The notes below the pieces were generated by a model. It did not search any database. It saw nothing but the letters and a program-made list of their open reading frames with translations, and had not been told where the DNA came from. A stretch of DNA of 64,000 nt from Anseranas semipalmata (lineage: Eukaryota; Chordata; Aves; Anseriformes; Anseranatidae): positions 385,320 to 449,319 of the forward strand of contig VXAA01004234.1 in NCBI GenBank assembly GCA_013399115.1, in the 5' to 3' direction. The position numbers were made by a program, and so were the translations under genes. Shown here one piece after another: positions 1 through 12,160 of this stretch. Every line of letters starts with the position of its first letter. Position 1 is the stretch's first letter.

Positions 1-1708
1 TGAAAATAGCATGTTTGAATACATCGTTTAAGAGTTACTATCAAACATTATAAAAGCAATATGGCTTGGAGGACCAGCTGCAGCCTATTTAACAAAGATA
101 GTAGTTATCATAGCTGGATTACAGACACTTTCAGGGCTTTCTGTTTTGTGAATTATTCTTCACACTGCAGTTTTCTTTGTAGGATGAATTAATTCTCACC
201 AAATAGTCATAACATCTGAATTTTGCCTTTATACATGGGTTTAAATTGTGCTGTTGTCAAGTTATAGAGCGATCATACAATTTGATGCCATTCATAAAAG
301 CAAGCAAGAACAAAACAATAAACCAAGGTCTGTAACACAACTTAATTGACCAAAAGATTCAGTTTGAGATAACTTATTTGTTTAGAGGCAGATTCCCCAT
401 CTATGAAAAGTAAAATCTGACTGTGTCCCCACTAAAATAATGCCAATATTTTAATGTGAGGTACTGCTTAATTTGGGTGAATACAAATCAGATAATTAAT
501 TTTTACTTTTTAGGATAGACATAGCTGGCAATCTTTTCATATTGCTTCTAGTATAAAAAAATTATTATTACTTGCTTATAATTTTGCCAAAGCTGAGACA
601 TTTGGCTAGAAAAATACTGAGAGTTTACATCCAACTGTTTTTGTTTTGTTTTGTTTTCCTCTTTTAAAATGTTTCAACTGAAAGATCTTACTATTTCAAA
701 GAACAAGCTTAAAGAATCCTCATGACAATCTATTAGTCCTGCTTCAGGAGTTACCTAAAACAAGGTCAGGGGTGCTGTTCATGTGAAAACCTTTCCTGAT
801 TTGGCCAATTTGTGAGCTTTTGAAAACCGCTCAGTAATAAGACAGTGCAATTATCCAGTGATTTAGTCTGAACTCAGCATGATTCAGCCCCTCATGTCTC
901 CTAGAAGACTATAGATCCTTGTCTACCTTTCATAGCTTCGTGGTCTCAGAGCTGGGCAGCCTAGGCCTGGCAGTCTGTAAAGTGCATGGAGACAAGAAAA
1001 ACCTCCTGAGCTGCTTGCGAGGGTGTTTTTGATGTGGTAGTAGAGAATAACAGCCAACTATCACAGCTAGCTACCTCTGTCAATGTGATCTGAGGTTTGA
1101 ATCCTGTTGATAAATTTATGCTGGCAGAGCATAGATAGGAGGAAGGAAGAATACACTGCAAAGTCCATTAGCAAACAATACGGTTGAACAATATGAGCCA
1201 GATTTTGTTACTGATTTTAGGTTTTAAACCCTAACTGATTTCATTGTGTGAGAAACAATTTGGGTTTGGAAACTAAGCTACACCACATTATCACATCATT
1301 AAAAACTAACTCTGTCTTAATAAGTAGACACATGTAAACAACCTTCATCCTGAAACAGTTAAAACTCAGAATTATTACATCTAGCAGTCTTTGATGATGT
1401 TTTGTTTGGTTTTTAACTGAGTTTAGTATCTTCCAACGTCAGAAGCCAAGTGAACCCAAAAAATTATTGTTCATGGTTGCGAGTCTGTCCATTCCAGTTT
1501 CAAACAGACCACTGGGCTTCTCACAGTGCCCCAAAATCCACAGCCTATCTTGTCCAAGAAAACGGAGGAAAAGGACACTGGTTAGCTGAAACTGCTCCAC
1601 AGGCCAATCTCCAGAAAATGTTCCGCATAAATATTGCTTTACCCACCCAAGCAGTATCACAGACAACTGCTTAGATGTATGAAATCCATTTTCTGAAGGG
1701 GGCTTGTG
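1..1708. other. Unique intergenic/intronic sequence
   Basis: AT-rich single-copy sequence. No open frame longer than about 75 codons and no family I recognise on either strand. The only low-complexity element is a short TTTTG run at about 637-659. It ends where the CR1 3' end begins. Confidence 0.6.
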
Positions 1709-2373
1709 TCACAGAATCACAGAATGGTTGAGGTTGGAAGTGACCTCTGGAGATCATCTAGTCCAACCCCCCTGCTCAAGCAGGGTCACCTAGACCACAT
1801 TGCACAGGATCGCATCCAGGCAGGTTTTGAATATCCCCAAAGAAGGAGACTCCACAGCCTCTCTGGGCAACCTGTTCCAGTGCTCTGTCACCCTCACAGT
1901 AAAGAAATGTTTTCTCATATTCAGCTGGAACTTCCTGTGTTTCAGTTTGTGCCTGTTGCCTCTTGTCCTGTCGCTGGGCACCACTGAAAAGAGTCCGGCC
2001 CCATCCTCTTGACACCCTCCCTTCAGAAACTTGTACACATTGATCAGATCACCCCTGAGCCTTCTCTTCTCCAGGCAGAACAGGCCCACCTCTCTCAGCC
2101 TCTCCTTGTATGAGAGATGCTCCAGTCCCCTCATCATCTTAGTGGCCCTCTGCTGGACCCGCTCCAGGAGCTCCATATCCCTTTTGTACCAGGGAGCCCA
2201 GAAGTGGACACAATACTCCAGGTGTGACCTCACCAGTGCTGAGGGGCAGGATCACCTCCCTCGACCTGCTGGCAACACTCCTCCTAATGCACCCCAGGAT
2301 ACCATTGGCCTTCTTGGCCACCAGGGCACAACGCTGGCTCTTGGACAACTTGTTGTCCACCAGGACCCCCAAA
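1709..2373 (-). mobile_element. CR1 LINE retrotransposon, 5'-truncated copy
   Basis: Read on the minus strand this is the 3' end of an avian CR1. The left edge carries the terminal octamer-type repeat (TCACAGAA twice), followed by the conserved stretch that ends most bird CR1 copies (GGTTGAGGTTGGAAG, then AGATCATCTAGTCCAACC). About 665 bp remain, against several kb for a full element, so it is 5'-truncated as most CR1 copies are. It covers the C-terminal part of ORF2 plus an 81-bp 3' untranslated tail (1709-1789). The right edge near 2373 is where similarity to the family fades and is approximate to about 20 bp. No target-site duplication was seen. The TCACAGAA form of the tail and a CTGCTCAAGCAGGG hairpin differ from the other copies in the window, so this is probably a different subfamily. 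Confidence 0.95.
1790..2233 (-). pseudogene. CR1 ORF2 C-terminal remnant (reverse transcriptase 3' domain)
   Basis: An uninterrupted 147-codon frame reads the C-terminal region of CR1 ORF2, downstream of the reverse-transcriptase catalytic core. Visible family motifs are [41 protein letters not shown] and [11 protein letters not shown], then a basic stretch with [15 protein letters not shown] near the end. The stop at 1790 is in the position expected for the family. Upstream homology continues in another frame (about 2240-2373, motifs LGVLVDNKLS and [14 protein letters not shown]), so a small deletion near 2231-2246 causes a frameshift. The catalytic FADD box and the endonuclease are absent because of 5' truncation. 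This is a dead copy; no host function is implied. Confidence 0.9.
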
Positions 2374-5300
2374 GAAGAGACCACTAGGATATCTTTGTGA
2401 TGTGTGACAGCTATATTTGGGATTGTTCTTGCATATCTGAGCATTCTGCAAGTGCAATTGCTGTTGGTTCTCTGTTGAAAACATTCCCATTTTCAATGGA
2501 GAAACAACACGCAATAAATCTATATTACTTAAAAAAAAAAAAAAAATCACTCCTAAGAGTAAATTAAAGCAGATACATCGTCTTTGATCAAGTTACAGGC
2601 AGGCAGAAGTGTTAATATACTGGAGCATTTTCACAGCGGAAATGAATTACACCATAGGCCATGCAACTGTAAAGTCGAGCGGAAATTGTAACAAAAAAAA
2701 AATCAACGACTGAGTCTAAACTGTGAAGGATGTTGGCAGATGTCCAGGAAAAGGTATGGCTGGTGCCAAACTTGCATAAAAGGCTGGTTTAACAGTCAGT
2801 CCAATTGCTATAACTGCCTCTTTTTTTTTTTTAGCTGTTTTTCCTATTGTAACTAATCTCATTAAATAAGGCCCATTGTCTCTCCCCCTCAGACAACAGG
2901 CTCATTCAGGGGAGCTGTGCCATGTATTCAGATCCTTCAGCAGGATTTGAAAGGGACAACGGCACATCATAAAAATAGGACGGATTGCGTGAGTTCTACC
3001 CTGAAAAGCAGGAAAAAACCTTCACAGCATGTCTGAAATCCAGCACCATTTGAAGACATCTCTTGGAAAAGCTTGTGTGAAATCCTATCAATGTTTAAGA
3101 CTATTGGAAGGTGGGAGAGAAAAGTATTTTGAGCATGTCTGATGATTCCATAAACCTATGGCAGCATGACAAAAGGAGGGATCACCCACCAGGATTAGTG
3201 TGGGGGTGATGTAAGGAAGGAAAAATTAAATGTAGCGAAAGGTCAGGTTTAAGAATTCAGTCCAAGTCCCTCAGTGGGAATAGGAAGTTTCCAATTAGTT
3301 TGTTAAAGAAGAAAATTATAACAAATACACTCATAAAATACCTCCTCTTTTATCCTTACCTTCCCTTTCCTGCAAGAATGCTTGGTTAAAATGAACAATG
3401 GTCATGGAAAAGCTTTTCAGGAGATAAAAGAAATCACCCAAAACTTAACATAACAATAGCACAGAGATGGGTATATGAAGATCACAACAATCAATACTGT
3501 GAGTTACCAGTATTTCCAACTAAGATTTCTGGACAAATCTAAGTGCCAATAAATTTAGTATTTTACAAACTCCAAGTAAGAAACATTTGTTGTAAAGGCC
3601 ATTAAGTATAAGCAGAAGAAAAGTGCAGAGAGAGTGAAGGCAAAGACGGGAACAGAGAAAAGTGCCACACTCAGACTAATTCTGATCTGCATCCCATGGG
3701 AGTCTGTCCATACAGTACAAAGCCTACAGCTCTGCTGGAGAGAATTCAGGTACTACAAAGAGTATCATACTGTAACTGTTGTATTCTGCCTAGAAAAATA
3801 CTTTCTGTTTTTCAGCTGAAATAAATAGCTTGGGCAGAATACAGCTTATTGAGTTCCAGGATGCAAGCAAGCACTCAAAGAACACTCAGAGAACCAAGGC
3901 AAGCATCTTGTTCATCTCTCTTTGTGCCTAGGAATATGCTCCATGTCTGGGGCTTAAGAAGAGTCCTCTCATGGTTGACTAATGGGAATAGTAAGAATAA
4001 TTTTCACCTGTAGTCTTCAAAATCACTTTATGGAAAACAACAACAACAACAGCAACAAACTATCGTTACCTTCAGTTACCAGATGAAGAAACTAAGACAA
4101 AATTTGCATGGGGTCCTCCAGCAGCTAGAAAAGCGTAGAACAGAGTCTAGGCTTCTACTCTTCGATCTGATGTTTTGTTCATTTCTGGGCACCACCAAAG
4201 CAAATTCCACGCTTTTCTTTTGTGCTTACATTCCTCTGTCCTTCTCACTGTGATGTTCTCTTTGACCTTACCCTTCTGCCTCTTCCATTTCTTTCACATA
4301 CACCCATCCAAGCACACATGCTTCTATGCTAAGTCTAGCCACAGAGTAACACTGTGTATGCACTCAGTAGGCACTGAGAGACAGATTAAATAAATGCTTG
4401 GTTGTTTAAGACTCTCTGAACCTCTTCTGTAGGATCTTACCGGGGAGTTGATAGCTAACAGACTACAGTCTGTTTAGAAATTTGTTTTCTTGACTTCCAG
4501 CACTACAAATACCTTTCAACCTCACTAAATGATGTCATGACCTTTTGGACTTTTGACCATTACATCATCATACTTCCCTCAGAAAACTGCATTTCTACAG
4601 CTAGGAAAGACCCAGTGTATGGATGGAAAGACAGATGTACGGACACATTATCCTCATGTATAAGTAGCATTCTCAGTGTAATGATAGTCAAAATATCAGC
4701 TTTCAGGTGAGTTTCCATTCAACATTGTACCTATTTATGGACAATAAGAGTGATCCAGGTGAACTAATTAACTTGGATGCTGGAGAAGGAGGCTCCCATT
4801 AAGGAATTACAATACAAAGCAAAACCTAAGCATCCTAGACCCTGGCCTGTAGCAACAGGAATAAACTGCAAATACTAAGTAGATTAAAAATACCAGTTAA
4901 GTTACATCACAGAAGCCTTATCCCTTAGTCCTGGCACATCTCTGCACAGTGGTTATCATTAGTGGGTGCAGTTAAGAACAGCAAGAATCTGTTCTTTTTG
5001 TTTCCACTAATATCTCAAGAAACACAGGCATTGTAGACAAATCAACCTCAACCGGAACACAAAGCAAATCCCTTAGCCATTGCCAAGTATAAACCTCATT
5101 TTACACAGAGTTAATTTAGATTTAAACCTGCTGAATTAGGCTGGATTTACAGTCAAGTCAACAAGAGCAGACACAGATCCTTATTATCAGGTATAAAGCT
5201 GTGGATGCTCAGCTGGTGTGAGTCACCTCTAACAGCACTGGAGTCAGCTGAGCTATCCTAATGATGATCCACCTGATGATCTACATCTCTGCTGGCTTTG

Positions 5301-7543
5301 GTGTTTTACAGAAAAGTGCTGTGCCTGGATTGTTACTGTGCGGTAGCTGGTCTGGTGATTCAACAACAGAGGTGCTTCCTACCAACAGCCGTTTAAACTG
5401 TTTGTAGAGATGGGGGAAATATTTCTGATGACTTTTAATCTTTGGATCCTGAGTGATGCAGGTGCTTCTCATTTCCTTCTATGTGACAGTTCAGCAGAGG
5501 GGTTTAAGGTGAAATAGTTATGAAGGAGTCAGCCTTATGTTTTCATTTGGAAGAAAAATGGATTTTTAATTTTAGTAAAAGTAATTTTCTTGGGTTTGAG
5601 TCCATCAAAGAAATATTTGACATCATGAAGCTCTCCTGTATATTTTTATATGGGGAAAATTTTGTTGGCTTTCATAATAATTCTGTTGTTGTGAAAAGGT
5701 GGGGTCTTACTACCTATCTGAAAATTCCTAGCAGCTACTACATTTGAATTGCAAGGTAAATAATTTCCAGGCATTGACGTTATTTCAAATATTTACACTG
5801 TGTTCTGCCTTCATTTATAGAAAGACTGTATGTGTTTTGTTGTTGTTTTAATGAAAATAGGTCATCCACTGTGAAATAGGAAAATAAGAGTCAAAACTTT
5901 GTAGGCTGTAAAGTCTTTGGGGAAGTTATGGTTATTTTGTTGATTTTACATATGGCAAGGAACATAAAAGAGCCTTTCTTGGTTAGCCACCACAACAGGA
6001 GGATTAATATGCAAAATAAACAGTAGTAGTTCACCCCAGGTTCTGTTATTAGCATCAGCTCTTATTTAGGATAACGTAATCAGAAGAGATCACTTTGGTC
6101 ATCATGGCTCATCCCCTGTTACTGCTCACAGCACTGTCAGGAAACCTCAGGCCTCTCTGTGCTATGAGCATTGTCCGCTGGTTTTCTGTGTAAGATCAGG
6201 CTGCTCCAGAACTTCACCCAACCAAATCTTAGTATCCCTCCTTATACATTATCAGTGTAAACTGTATTGCTTTAATGACAACATAAATATTTCACTTAAG
6301 TTGTCCTTCTCTGTTGCTTATTTACAGGCAACATTTATTTTCCATAGATATAGTCCAATTATACTTATCCACCATTTTAAAAAAATATGCCATGAATTTT
6401 GGATGTTGCCTATTCCACCCACGTGAGAATAGGATATTATGGTATTTGGGACAGGAAGGGTAGGATGAACTTCAGCTAACTCCACCAGCCACAGGAATAC
6501 ACATTTATATCTCAGATATTTACCACAGTCTCCCTTTATTTCAAGCAGCAGTTCTGCACTGAGGGTGTCAGTTTCTAACACCATAAATTTAATCACCTAC
6601 AGGTGTTTCCATGTGTGCTGAGTGCCCCCATTCCCATCAGTGGAGATCAAGGCAAGACTTTTAGCAGATTTTGGAGAGCAGTTCAGCTGTCTGAATGTAC
6701 ATGCTTCCTTCAGGATTCATCACATCATTCTTCACCCTCTATTGACTGAATTGATTCAATCTTAGACTGAAATGGGATCTAAAATACCCACATGTGGGCA
6801 CCAACACTATAGAAGTCTGGAGTTAGGAGTGTTGAGTCCCAGTTTGGTGATTATTTTGAATATAGTTGTCTGCATTTGGTGTGACTATCCTGTCTAGATT
6901 ACAGACTTTTAATTTTAATATTTTTGTATTGTAAATCTTTGCTTGTCATCTCCTGGCACAACATCTCCTAGCTTTGACTGCAGTTCAGACAGATGAATTT
7001 GAATCACAGCATACTTGCAGTCTATTCTTGCAGAATAAAGCCCCAAAGACAGAAAGTCTGATCTCTCTTAAATGAGTGAAGGAGAACACACCCCCTTTAT
7101 TGAACTTCATATGCTGTTCTGGCACACTCTTATTACAAACAGTTGTTGATTATCTAATTCTTCTGGGCATAAAAGCAATGCCAGAATGTCAGTTTTACAT
7201 TAAAAGGATGCAGTTTAAAAAACAAAACAAAACTCTAAATACAGAAATAAAATATGTGTTTAATTAGGGCTTTAATCTTTCCTGAGCTCATTAAAATAAA
7301 TAAATAAATAAGAAAACTGGGGAATGGATGCCCATAGGGTCTCATAATATTTTCCTAGAGTAAAAACTGCTCTTTCAATATATATTATCAAATATCCATT
7401 TGTGTTAGTAATTAAATTCAGTGTTTGGATATCCATTTATTTCTCCTGATTGCATGTTCTGGTCCAGATCATTGTTAAATGAGCAACGCTATTACAGAAT
7501 TGACGGAAGTGTTTAGACAATTGTTTTTCAGTTAAAGCTGAGA
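2374..7543. other. Unique intergenic/intronic sequence with simple repeats
   Basis: No gene recognised. It holds an A16 run (2531-2546), a T12 run (2821-2832), a (CAA)n stretch (about 4036-4060) and an (AATA)n stretch (about 7292-7312). The open frames inside (60-92 codons) lack recognisable domains. The subregion 2790-2990 reads more like a conserved element and is listed separately. Confidence 0.55.
2790..2990. other. Candidate conserved non-coding stretch
   Basis: Complex sequence with TAACTAATCTCATTAAATAA followed by a mixed-composition block, interrupted only by a T12 run. The texture (balanced composition, TAAT cores, no simple repeats, no frame) resembles vertebrate conserved non-coding elements. 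This is judged by eye without any alignment and is a weak call. Confidence 0.22.
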
Positions 7544-7703
7544 CATAGAATCATAGAATGGTTTGGGTTGGAAAGGACCTAAAGATCATTACACTAGACC
7601 AGGTTGCCCAAAGCCCTATCCAACCTGGCCTTGGGCACTGCCAGGGATGGGGCACCCATATCTTCTTAGGGGAACCTGTTCTAGTGCCTCACCACCCTCA
7701 CAG
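7544..7703 (-). mobile_element. CR1 LINE, short 3' fragment
   Basis: Minus-strand CR1 tail of about 160 bp. It starts with the double ATAGAATC-type octamer and the GGTTTGGGTTGGAA motif and runs through the 3' untranslated segment into the last ORF2 codons (read here as GTGCCTCACCACCCTCACAG). Compared with the usual CR1 tail, roughly 35 bp are missing after AAGATCAT (near 7589-7592), so the copy has a small internal deletion. Similarity ends sharply at about 7703. It codes for nothing. Confidence 0.93.
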
Positions 7704-10700
7704 CTGCCCTGGAAGTCAGCGTCTTTTCTCTGGTGCAAGCTGATTTCTATCTGCACCACAGTGGAGCTTACAGATCTCTTAGGACCTTTACTTTTGGGGC
7801 AGATGAACTGGACAGCCAAAAGTTCTGTAGCAAATATTGACATACTCAGGCTAACGAACACAATTTTCAGAATATCAAACCTCTGCAAGAAACAGAAATA
7901 CAGTTTTCACCAGGATGTAATATCGTAAAAATAAATAAATAAAAATAGTCAGCCAGTTCAGGGAAAAGAAGCTCACAATTCAAAGGCAAAGGTTCTCAAT
8001 ATTCTTTGTTCAAATACTTTTTCAAACCTCTAGCTGCAAACTGATCAGCAAAGCACAATAGGCATAAGGAAGCAAGAAAAATATTTTTCTCCATCAAAGA
8101 AGCTTGACCAAGAAGATCTGATGAAACCAGAAATAAGTACTCTTAGGGCAGAAATCTAGAGGAAAGAGGGAAGTATACTGAGGTAATAAGGATCACTGTA
8201 AAACTTCCAAATATTGACCTGAAAATCCCAGAGATCTTTTTCAGCTATGGAGGTAGAAAAAGCTAGGAAATATCTGAACTAGAGTAAGTGGCATGCAATG
8301 TGGAATTAATCCCTAAGAGTCTATAAGAGTTTCATTCAGGTGGTAAAGGTATCTCAAAGACAGGTGAAAAGCTCAAAGAAACGAAGGAATATTATTTAAG
8401 GATTCAGAAAGAACTGAAATACTTTGCTGGTCTTGTGACTCAAGACAAAAATTAAAATGTTGACATTGTTCTTAAATAGATCAAAATGTAAGCATGCATA
8501 TGCCTATATCCCCCATCTGTAAGTGTCTGCAGCTATGTGGGTATGTATATTTCTGTATTCAGAAGTGCAGAAGGGTGGGTGTATTGATTTAGTGTAATTA
8601 AACTGCATTTTTTTACCATCTTGATGTAGAAGAAATATTTCCTATAAGTAGTTTACTCTGTAAAAATATTTGCAAAGTAGTGAATTTTTCCAAATATCTC
8701 ATTAATGTAAAAAAGTTGGATCAGTTCAAAACGCTTCCCTCCCCCTCAAAAAGAAAGAAAGAAAAAAAAGAATAAGGAACACATTCAAACTATCTTCTGC
8801 GGTCAAAAATTTTTGTTTCAATTCACTTCAATTTACATTAATTGGTTTGGGTAAAGGTGTTGCAGGAAACTCTTACCAGCATACAGAATCCCAGTCTTTG
8901 TGTTTAGAGGTAAGTGAATGAACTAGAAGAATGTAGGGCTGGTTCTCTGTCCTGAAGCAGCAGAGCTGCCTTACTTCTGAGTCTTTTCATCTGCTGCAGT
9001 GGCCATGGCTGGTGCAAGCTCTCAGTTTGTGCCTGGTCATTTTTTGGGTGCCTATTAGGCAGATCTGTCCAAAACCTTGCTAGAAAGCAAGCCGACAATT
9101 CAGATCTGTAGCTGGTTTGGGAAAAAAAATCTCAGTCCATGCTCTGGCGCTAGCTAACTGTTATAGACAGAAAAAGGTAATGCTAATTTTTCTGTGTAAT
9201 ATTGGCTAAACCAATTAAGTTTTCAAATCTCTGTGCCTAAAGTTAATCATATAAATTATTTTTCAGGTATTTAAATAAAATTGGCTGGGTTTTCTGAGAA
9301 GCTGAGAATCTTCTGAGTCATTTTTTTTAGACTTCATTAAAACTTTAGGTGATCAGCATAGCAACATCTTCCATGTCTGGGTTAAACTGAGACTTCTTTT
9401 TATATTTTAAATCCTAATTTGGATTAGGAACTCAATGCTGAATTATGTCCCAAGCTTATTTCTAAACTTGCCAAGAGCAAAATTATTATAAAGCATCCCA
9501 GACAGATATCTTCTTCAGGACAAGGACTTAATCCATATAGAAAAACAAGAATTATCCTGCATATTTTTAAATAGACTTTTCAGCATGTGTTTTCATTTGA
9601 AACTAAAAGTTTTTTATTTTATTCTCGAGGGAAAAAAAAAAAGAGACACTTCCTTTCTCTGACGCTTCATATTCTCATCTGCAAAGTAGAATCCAGATAC
9701 ATGCTTTTGCTCTTATTAAAGCAAACCAGGATGTCCCAGCTGACTGGGATATTGGTTATTATTACTGAGATATTGGTATTATTTGTTTTTTTGTTATTAC
9801 TAGGATATTGATGCCCCTATTCGAATATATTATCTGTTTAATTTGACCATAGAACTCACTGCTAGATTTAAGGGATTGTCTCAAAATATGTAGCATGAGA
9901 CATGATATTTTTCTTTGGGAAATTTAGCTTTGAGAAATGGCCTTTTCCAGGCACAAAGTTTTATCCAGACTTTTAGGCTATTGAACTCAGAATTTTCTGA
10001 CCAGTTTAACTGCTGGGGATCAGGCACACTCTTTAAAAAGATCTGTCTTCAATGGGAATGGGCTCTGGCTGTCAATCTGCAAAACAGGCACAGAGAGATC
10101 AAGTTTGTACAACTGCTGCAAGGTTGTAATGTGACACCATTTATATATACATGCATAACAAAGTAGAGCTTCGATCCGCTATTGGAGTCTCTAAGTGCTA
10201 TGATAAGTAAAAATTATCACAAAGACAACAGATATGTATTACCAGTATTATCTGAGCAGCCACAACTTCACCTGAGATTGAAAGCTTACTGATTGAAGCA
10301 TTGTATATAGATGTAGCGATCTGCAGCCCCCTCCCCAAAAGACACATGGACAGAAATTAATACATTAATACATAACATCCACAGTAGCTAGTCTTTGGAA
10401 CAACTCAGTAAGAACTAAGATAAACTTGTCATCAAGTGAGATCTGAAAGTCAAATACATCTGTGTTTTTCTGAAAGTTGTGTTGTAACTGAATGACAAGT
10501 GATGGGCTTCATGCAAGAACCTGAAGTCAACAAGGTGTGAGAATCATCTAGTATCTTGTTGAAACATGGTACAGCTAAGACCAGTGTCCCTACACAGCCA
10601 GTGGAGGTCATTTGTCTTGTCCTAGTAGCAGCATCTCAGATATGTGGGATGGATCATGTCTAGCAATGTATCCATCTCCAAGCTGGTACCCAACATTTAA

Positions 10701-11439
10701 GTGAGCAGAGACAGGGCAAATTAATCCTCCATCACTATCCACTTTATGGAGCCCAGATCCTTTGAAGACAATGCATGAATTTGGCCGCTGGCAACAGGAC
10801 CATTAGTTTTGGTGGGATCTGTGTGGCAGCAGAAATCATTACACCTGATGGGTATGCTCTTCTCTGGTGAGGGCTGGAAGTCATGCAGGCTAGAAGATGA
10901 GGCAGGAACATTTTATTTTATTTTTCTATTGTAGCTGGTATTTTGTTGAGGTTTTTGTTAACCAAGGATGGAATTTTAATGTGCTCTGGAATTTGGAGCA
11001 AAAGCTTGGAAATATTGTTATTGCTATTTATATCACCGTTTAGTTAGAAGGACTGGAAGGTATTAATATCACCCTCTGCACTATCGAGTGAAATAAATGT
11101 TGGGAAACATTGGTCATGACAGAATTAAAAAGGCTTAAAAAGGTGAAGGATTTTCTCCCTTCTATTTTTTTAATAATAAAAAAAATCTATGAAACAGACC
11201 AAAGAATAAGAAATATCTTGTTGGACACAAGCATAGATATAAAAATAGTAAGAACAATCACCAAATCTGCTCTTAAGAGAGAAAGTAGGGTAATTAACTC
11301 TGTTCCTATCCTGATGGTCTCATTTGAATTTATGCATTTTCCTTTATTTTCCCTTTTGTTTGTTCTATCTCCCTTTACCAGTGTGCTTTTATCATTTCTG
11401 TTGTTTATTCATGGCAGAGCTGGTTACAGCTTTCAATCA
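7704..11439. other. Unique intergenic/intronic sequence
   Basis: AT-rich single-copy sequence. No gene, RNA or recognised repeat. At about 9747-9813 there is a loosely repeated GATATTGG/TTATTACT pattern. Short A-rich stretches occur at about 8751-8772 and 9630-9643. Open frames are 64-83 codons and look like chance frames. Confidence 0.55.
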
Positions 11440-11536
11440 AAAAAAAAAAAAAAAANNNNNNNNNNNNNNNNNNNNNNNNNNNNNNNNNNNNNNNNNNNNN
11501 AAAAAAGAAAAAAAAAAAAAAAAAAAAAAAAAAAAC
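11440..11536. other. Assembly gap inside a poly(A) tract
   Basis: A16 (11440-11455), then 45 N (11456-11500), then an A-rich run with one early G (11501-11535). The true tract length is unknown. Any open frame drawn across the gap on either strand is meaningless, because poly-lysine or poly-phenylalanine codons are bridged by N. CR1 does not leave poly(A) tails, so this is more likely an expanded simple repeat than a retroposed mRNA tail, though the missing bases prevent a firm statement. Confidence 0.97.
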
Positions 11537-11699
11537 AAATGCACCATCCTCCAACTGGCCAACGTAGAGGCTGGAGACCACACGGGGATCAAAGCGATAT
11601 GAGGACAACAGGGGTTTCATTAAAATGTTCGCCTCTCTGCCTGAGGAAAGAGCAGTGAGGACAGGGTGAGAGGGGGAGGGAAATCATCTGGCCCAAACA

Positions 11700-12160
11700 A
11701 GTTTAACTAAAAAAAAATCCAAGCAAACCACCTGTGGTCTCCTTGGAAACTGGCTTGCAACCCCTCCAGCCACCTTTTAATGAAACCCCAGAGCCCCTTT
11801 ATTAATTTATTAAAGAATCTATTTTCTGAAGATTCATAAACCGCGCATAACTCATATTCCAACACATCTCTGCTATGCTAATAGCGCGTGCTGCCATGAA
11901 TAATTAATTCTTTAATTAGTAATAATTAGAGGTTGTTGTATAGGTCAAACCATTGGGCTGACAGCATGCTACTGTCAAAATGTCATTTGAATTAACGGAA
12001 CTGTGGCCCCTTCTACACAAAATGATTCATCATTTGGGGTCATTTGGTCCCTCCCTTCCAAACTTCATTGTTTTACCAGCGTATTGCTTTAGAAGGCATG
12101 CAATCTGTACAAATAAACATTTAACAGCATTTGTGGCATGAAAATGAAGGCTGCAGACCT
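11700..12160. promoter_or_regulatory. Candidate conserved non-coding element with clustered homeodomain cores
   Basis: About 460 bp of complex sequence with no simple repeats and no open frame. Three exact TAATTA cores lie within 28 bp (11901-11906, 11913-11918, 11923-11928), and a further ATTAATTTATTAAAG lies near 11800. CpG-containing words rare in the rest of the window (CCGCGCATAA, TAGCGCGTGC) occur close by, which suggests retention under constraint. TAATTA is the core site of many homeodomain proteins. The regulatory reading is inference from texture and motif density only. Confidence 0.35.

Noticed and set aside
11110..11658. 182-codon plus-strand frame, with 92- and 71-codon companions
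   Set aside because: It runs through the N gap and the poly(A) tract (poly-Lys on one strand, poly-Phe on the other). The frame across N is undefined.
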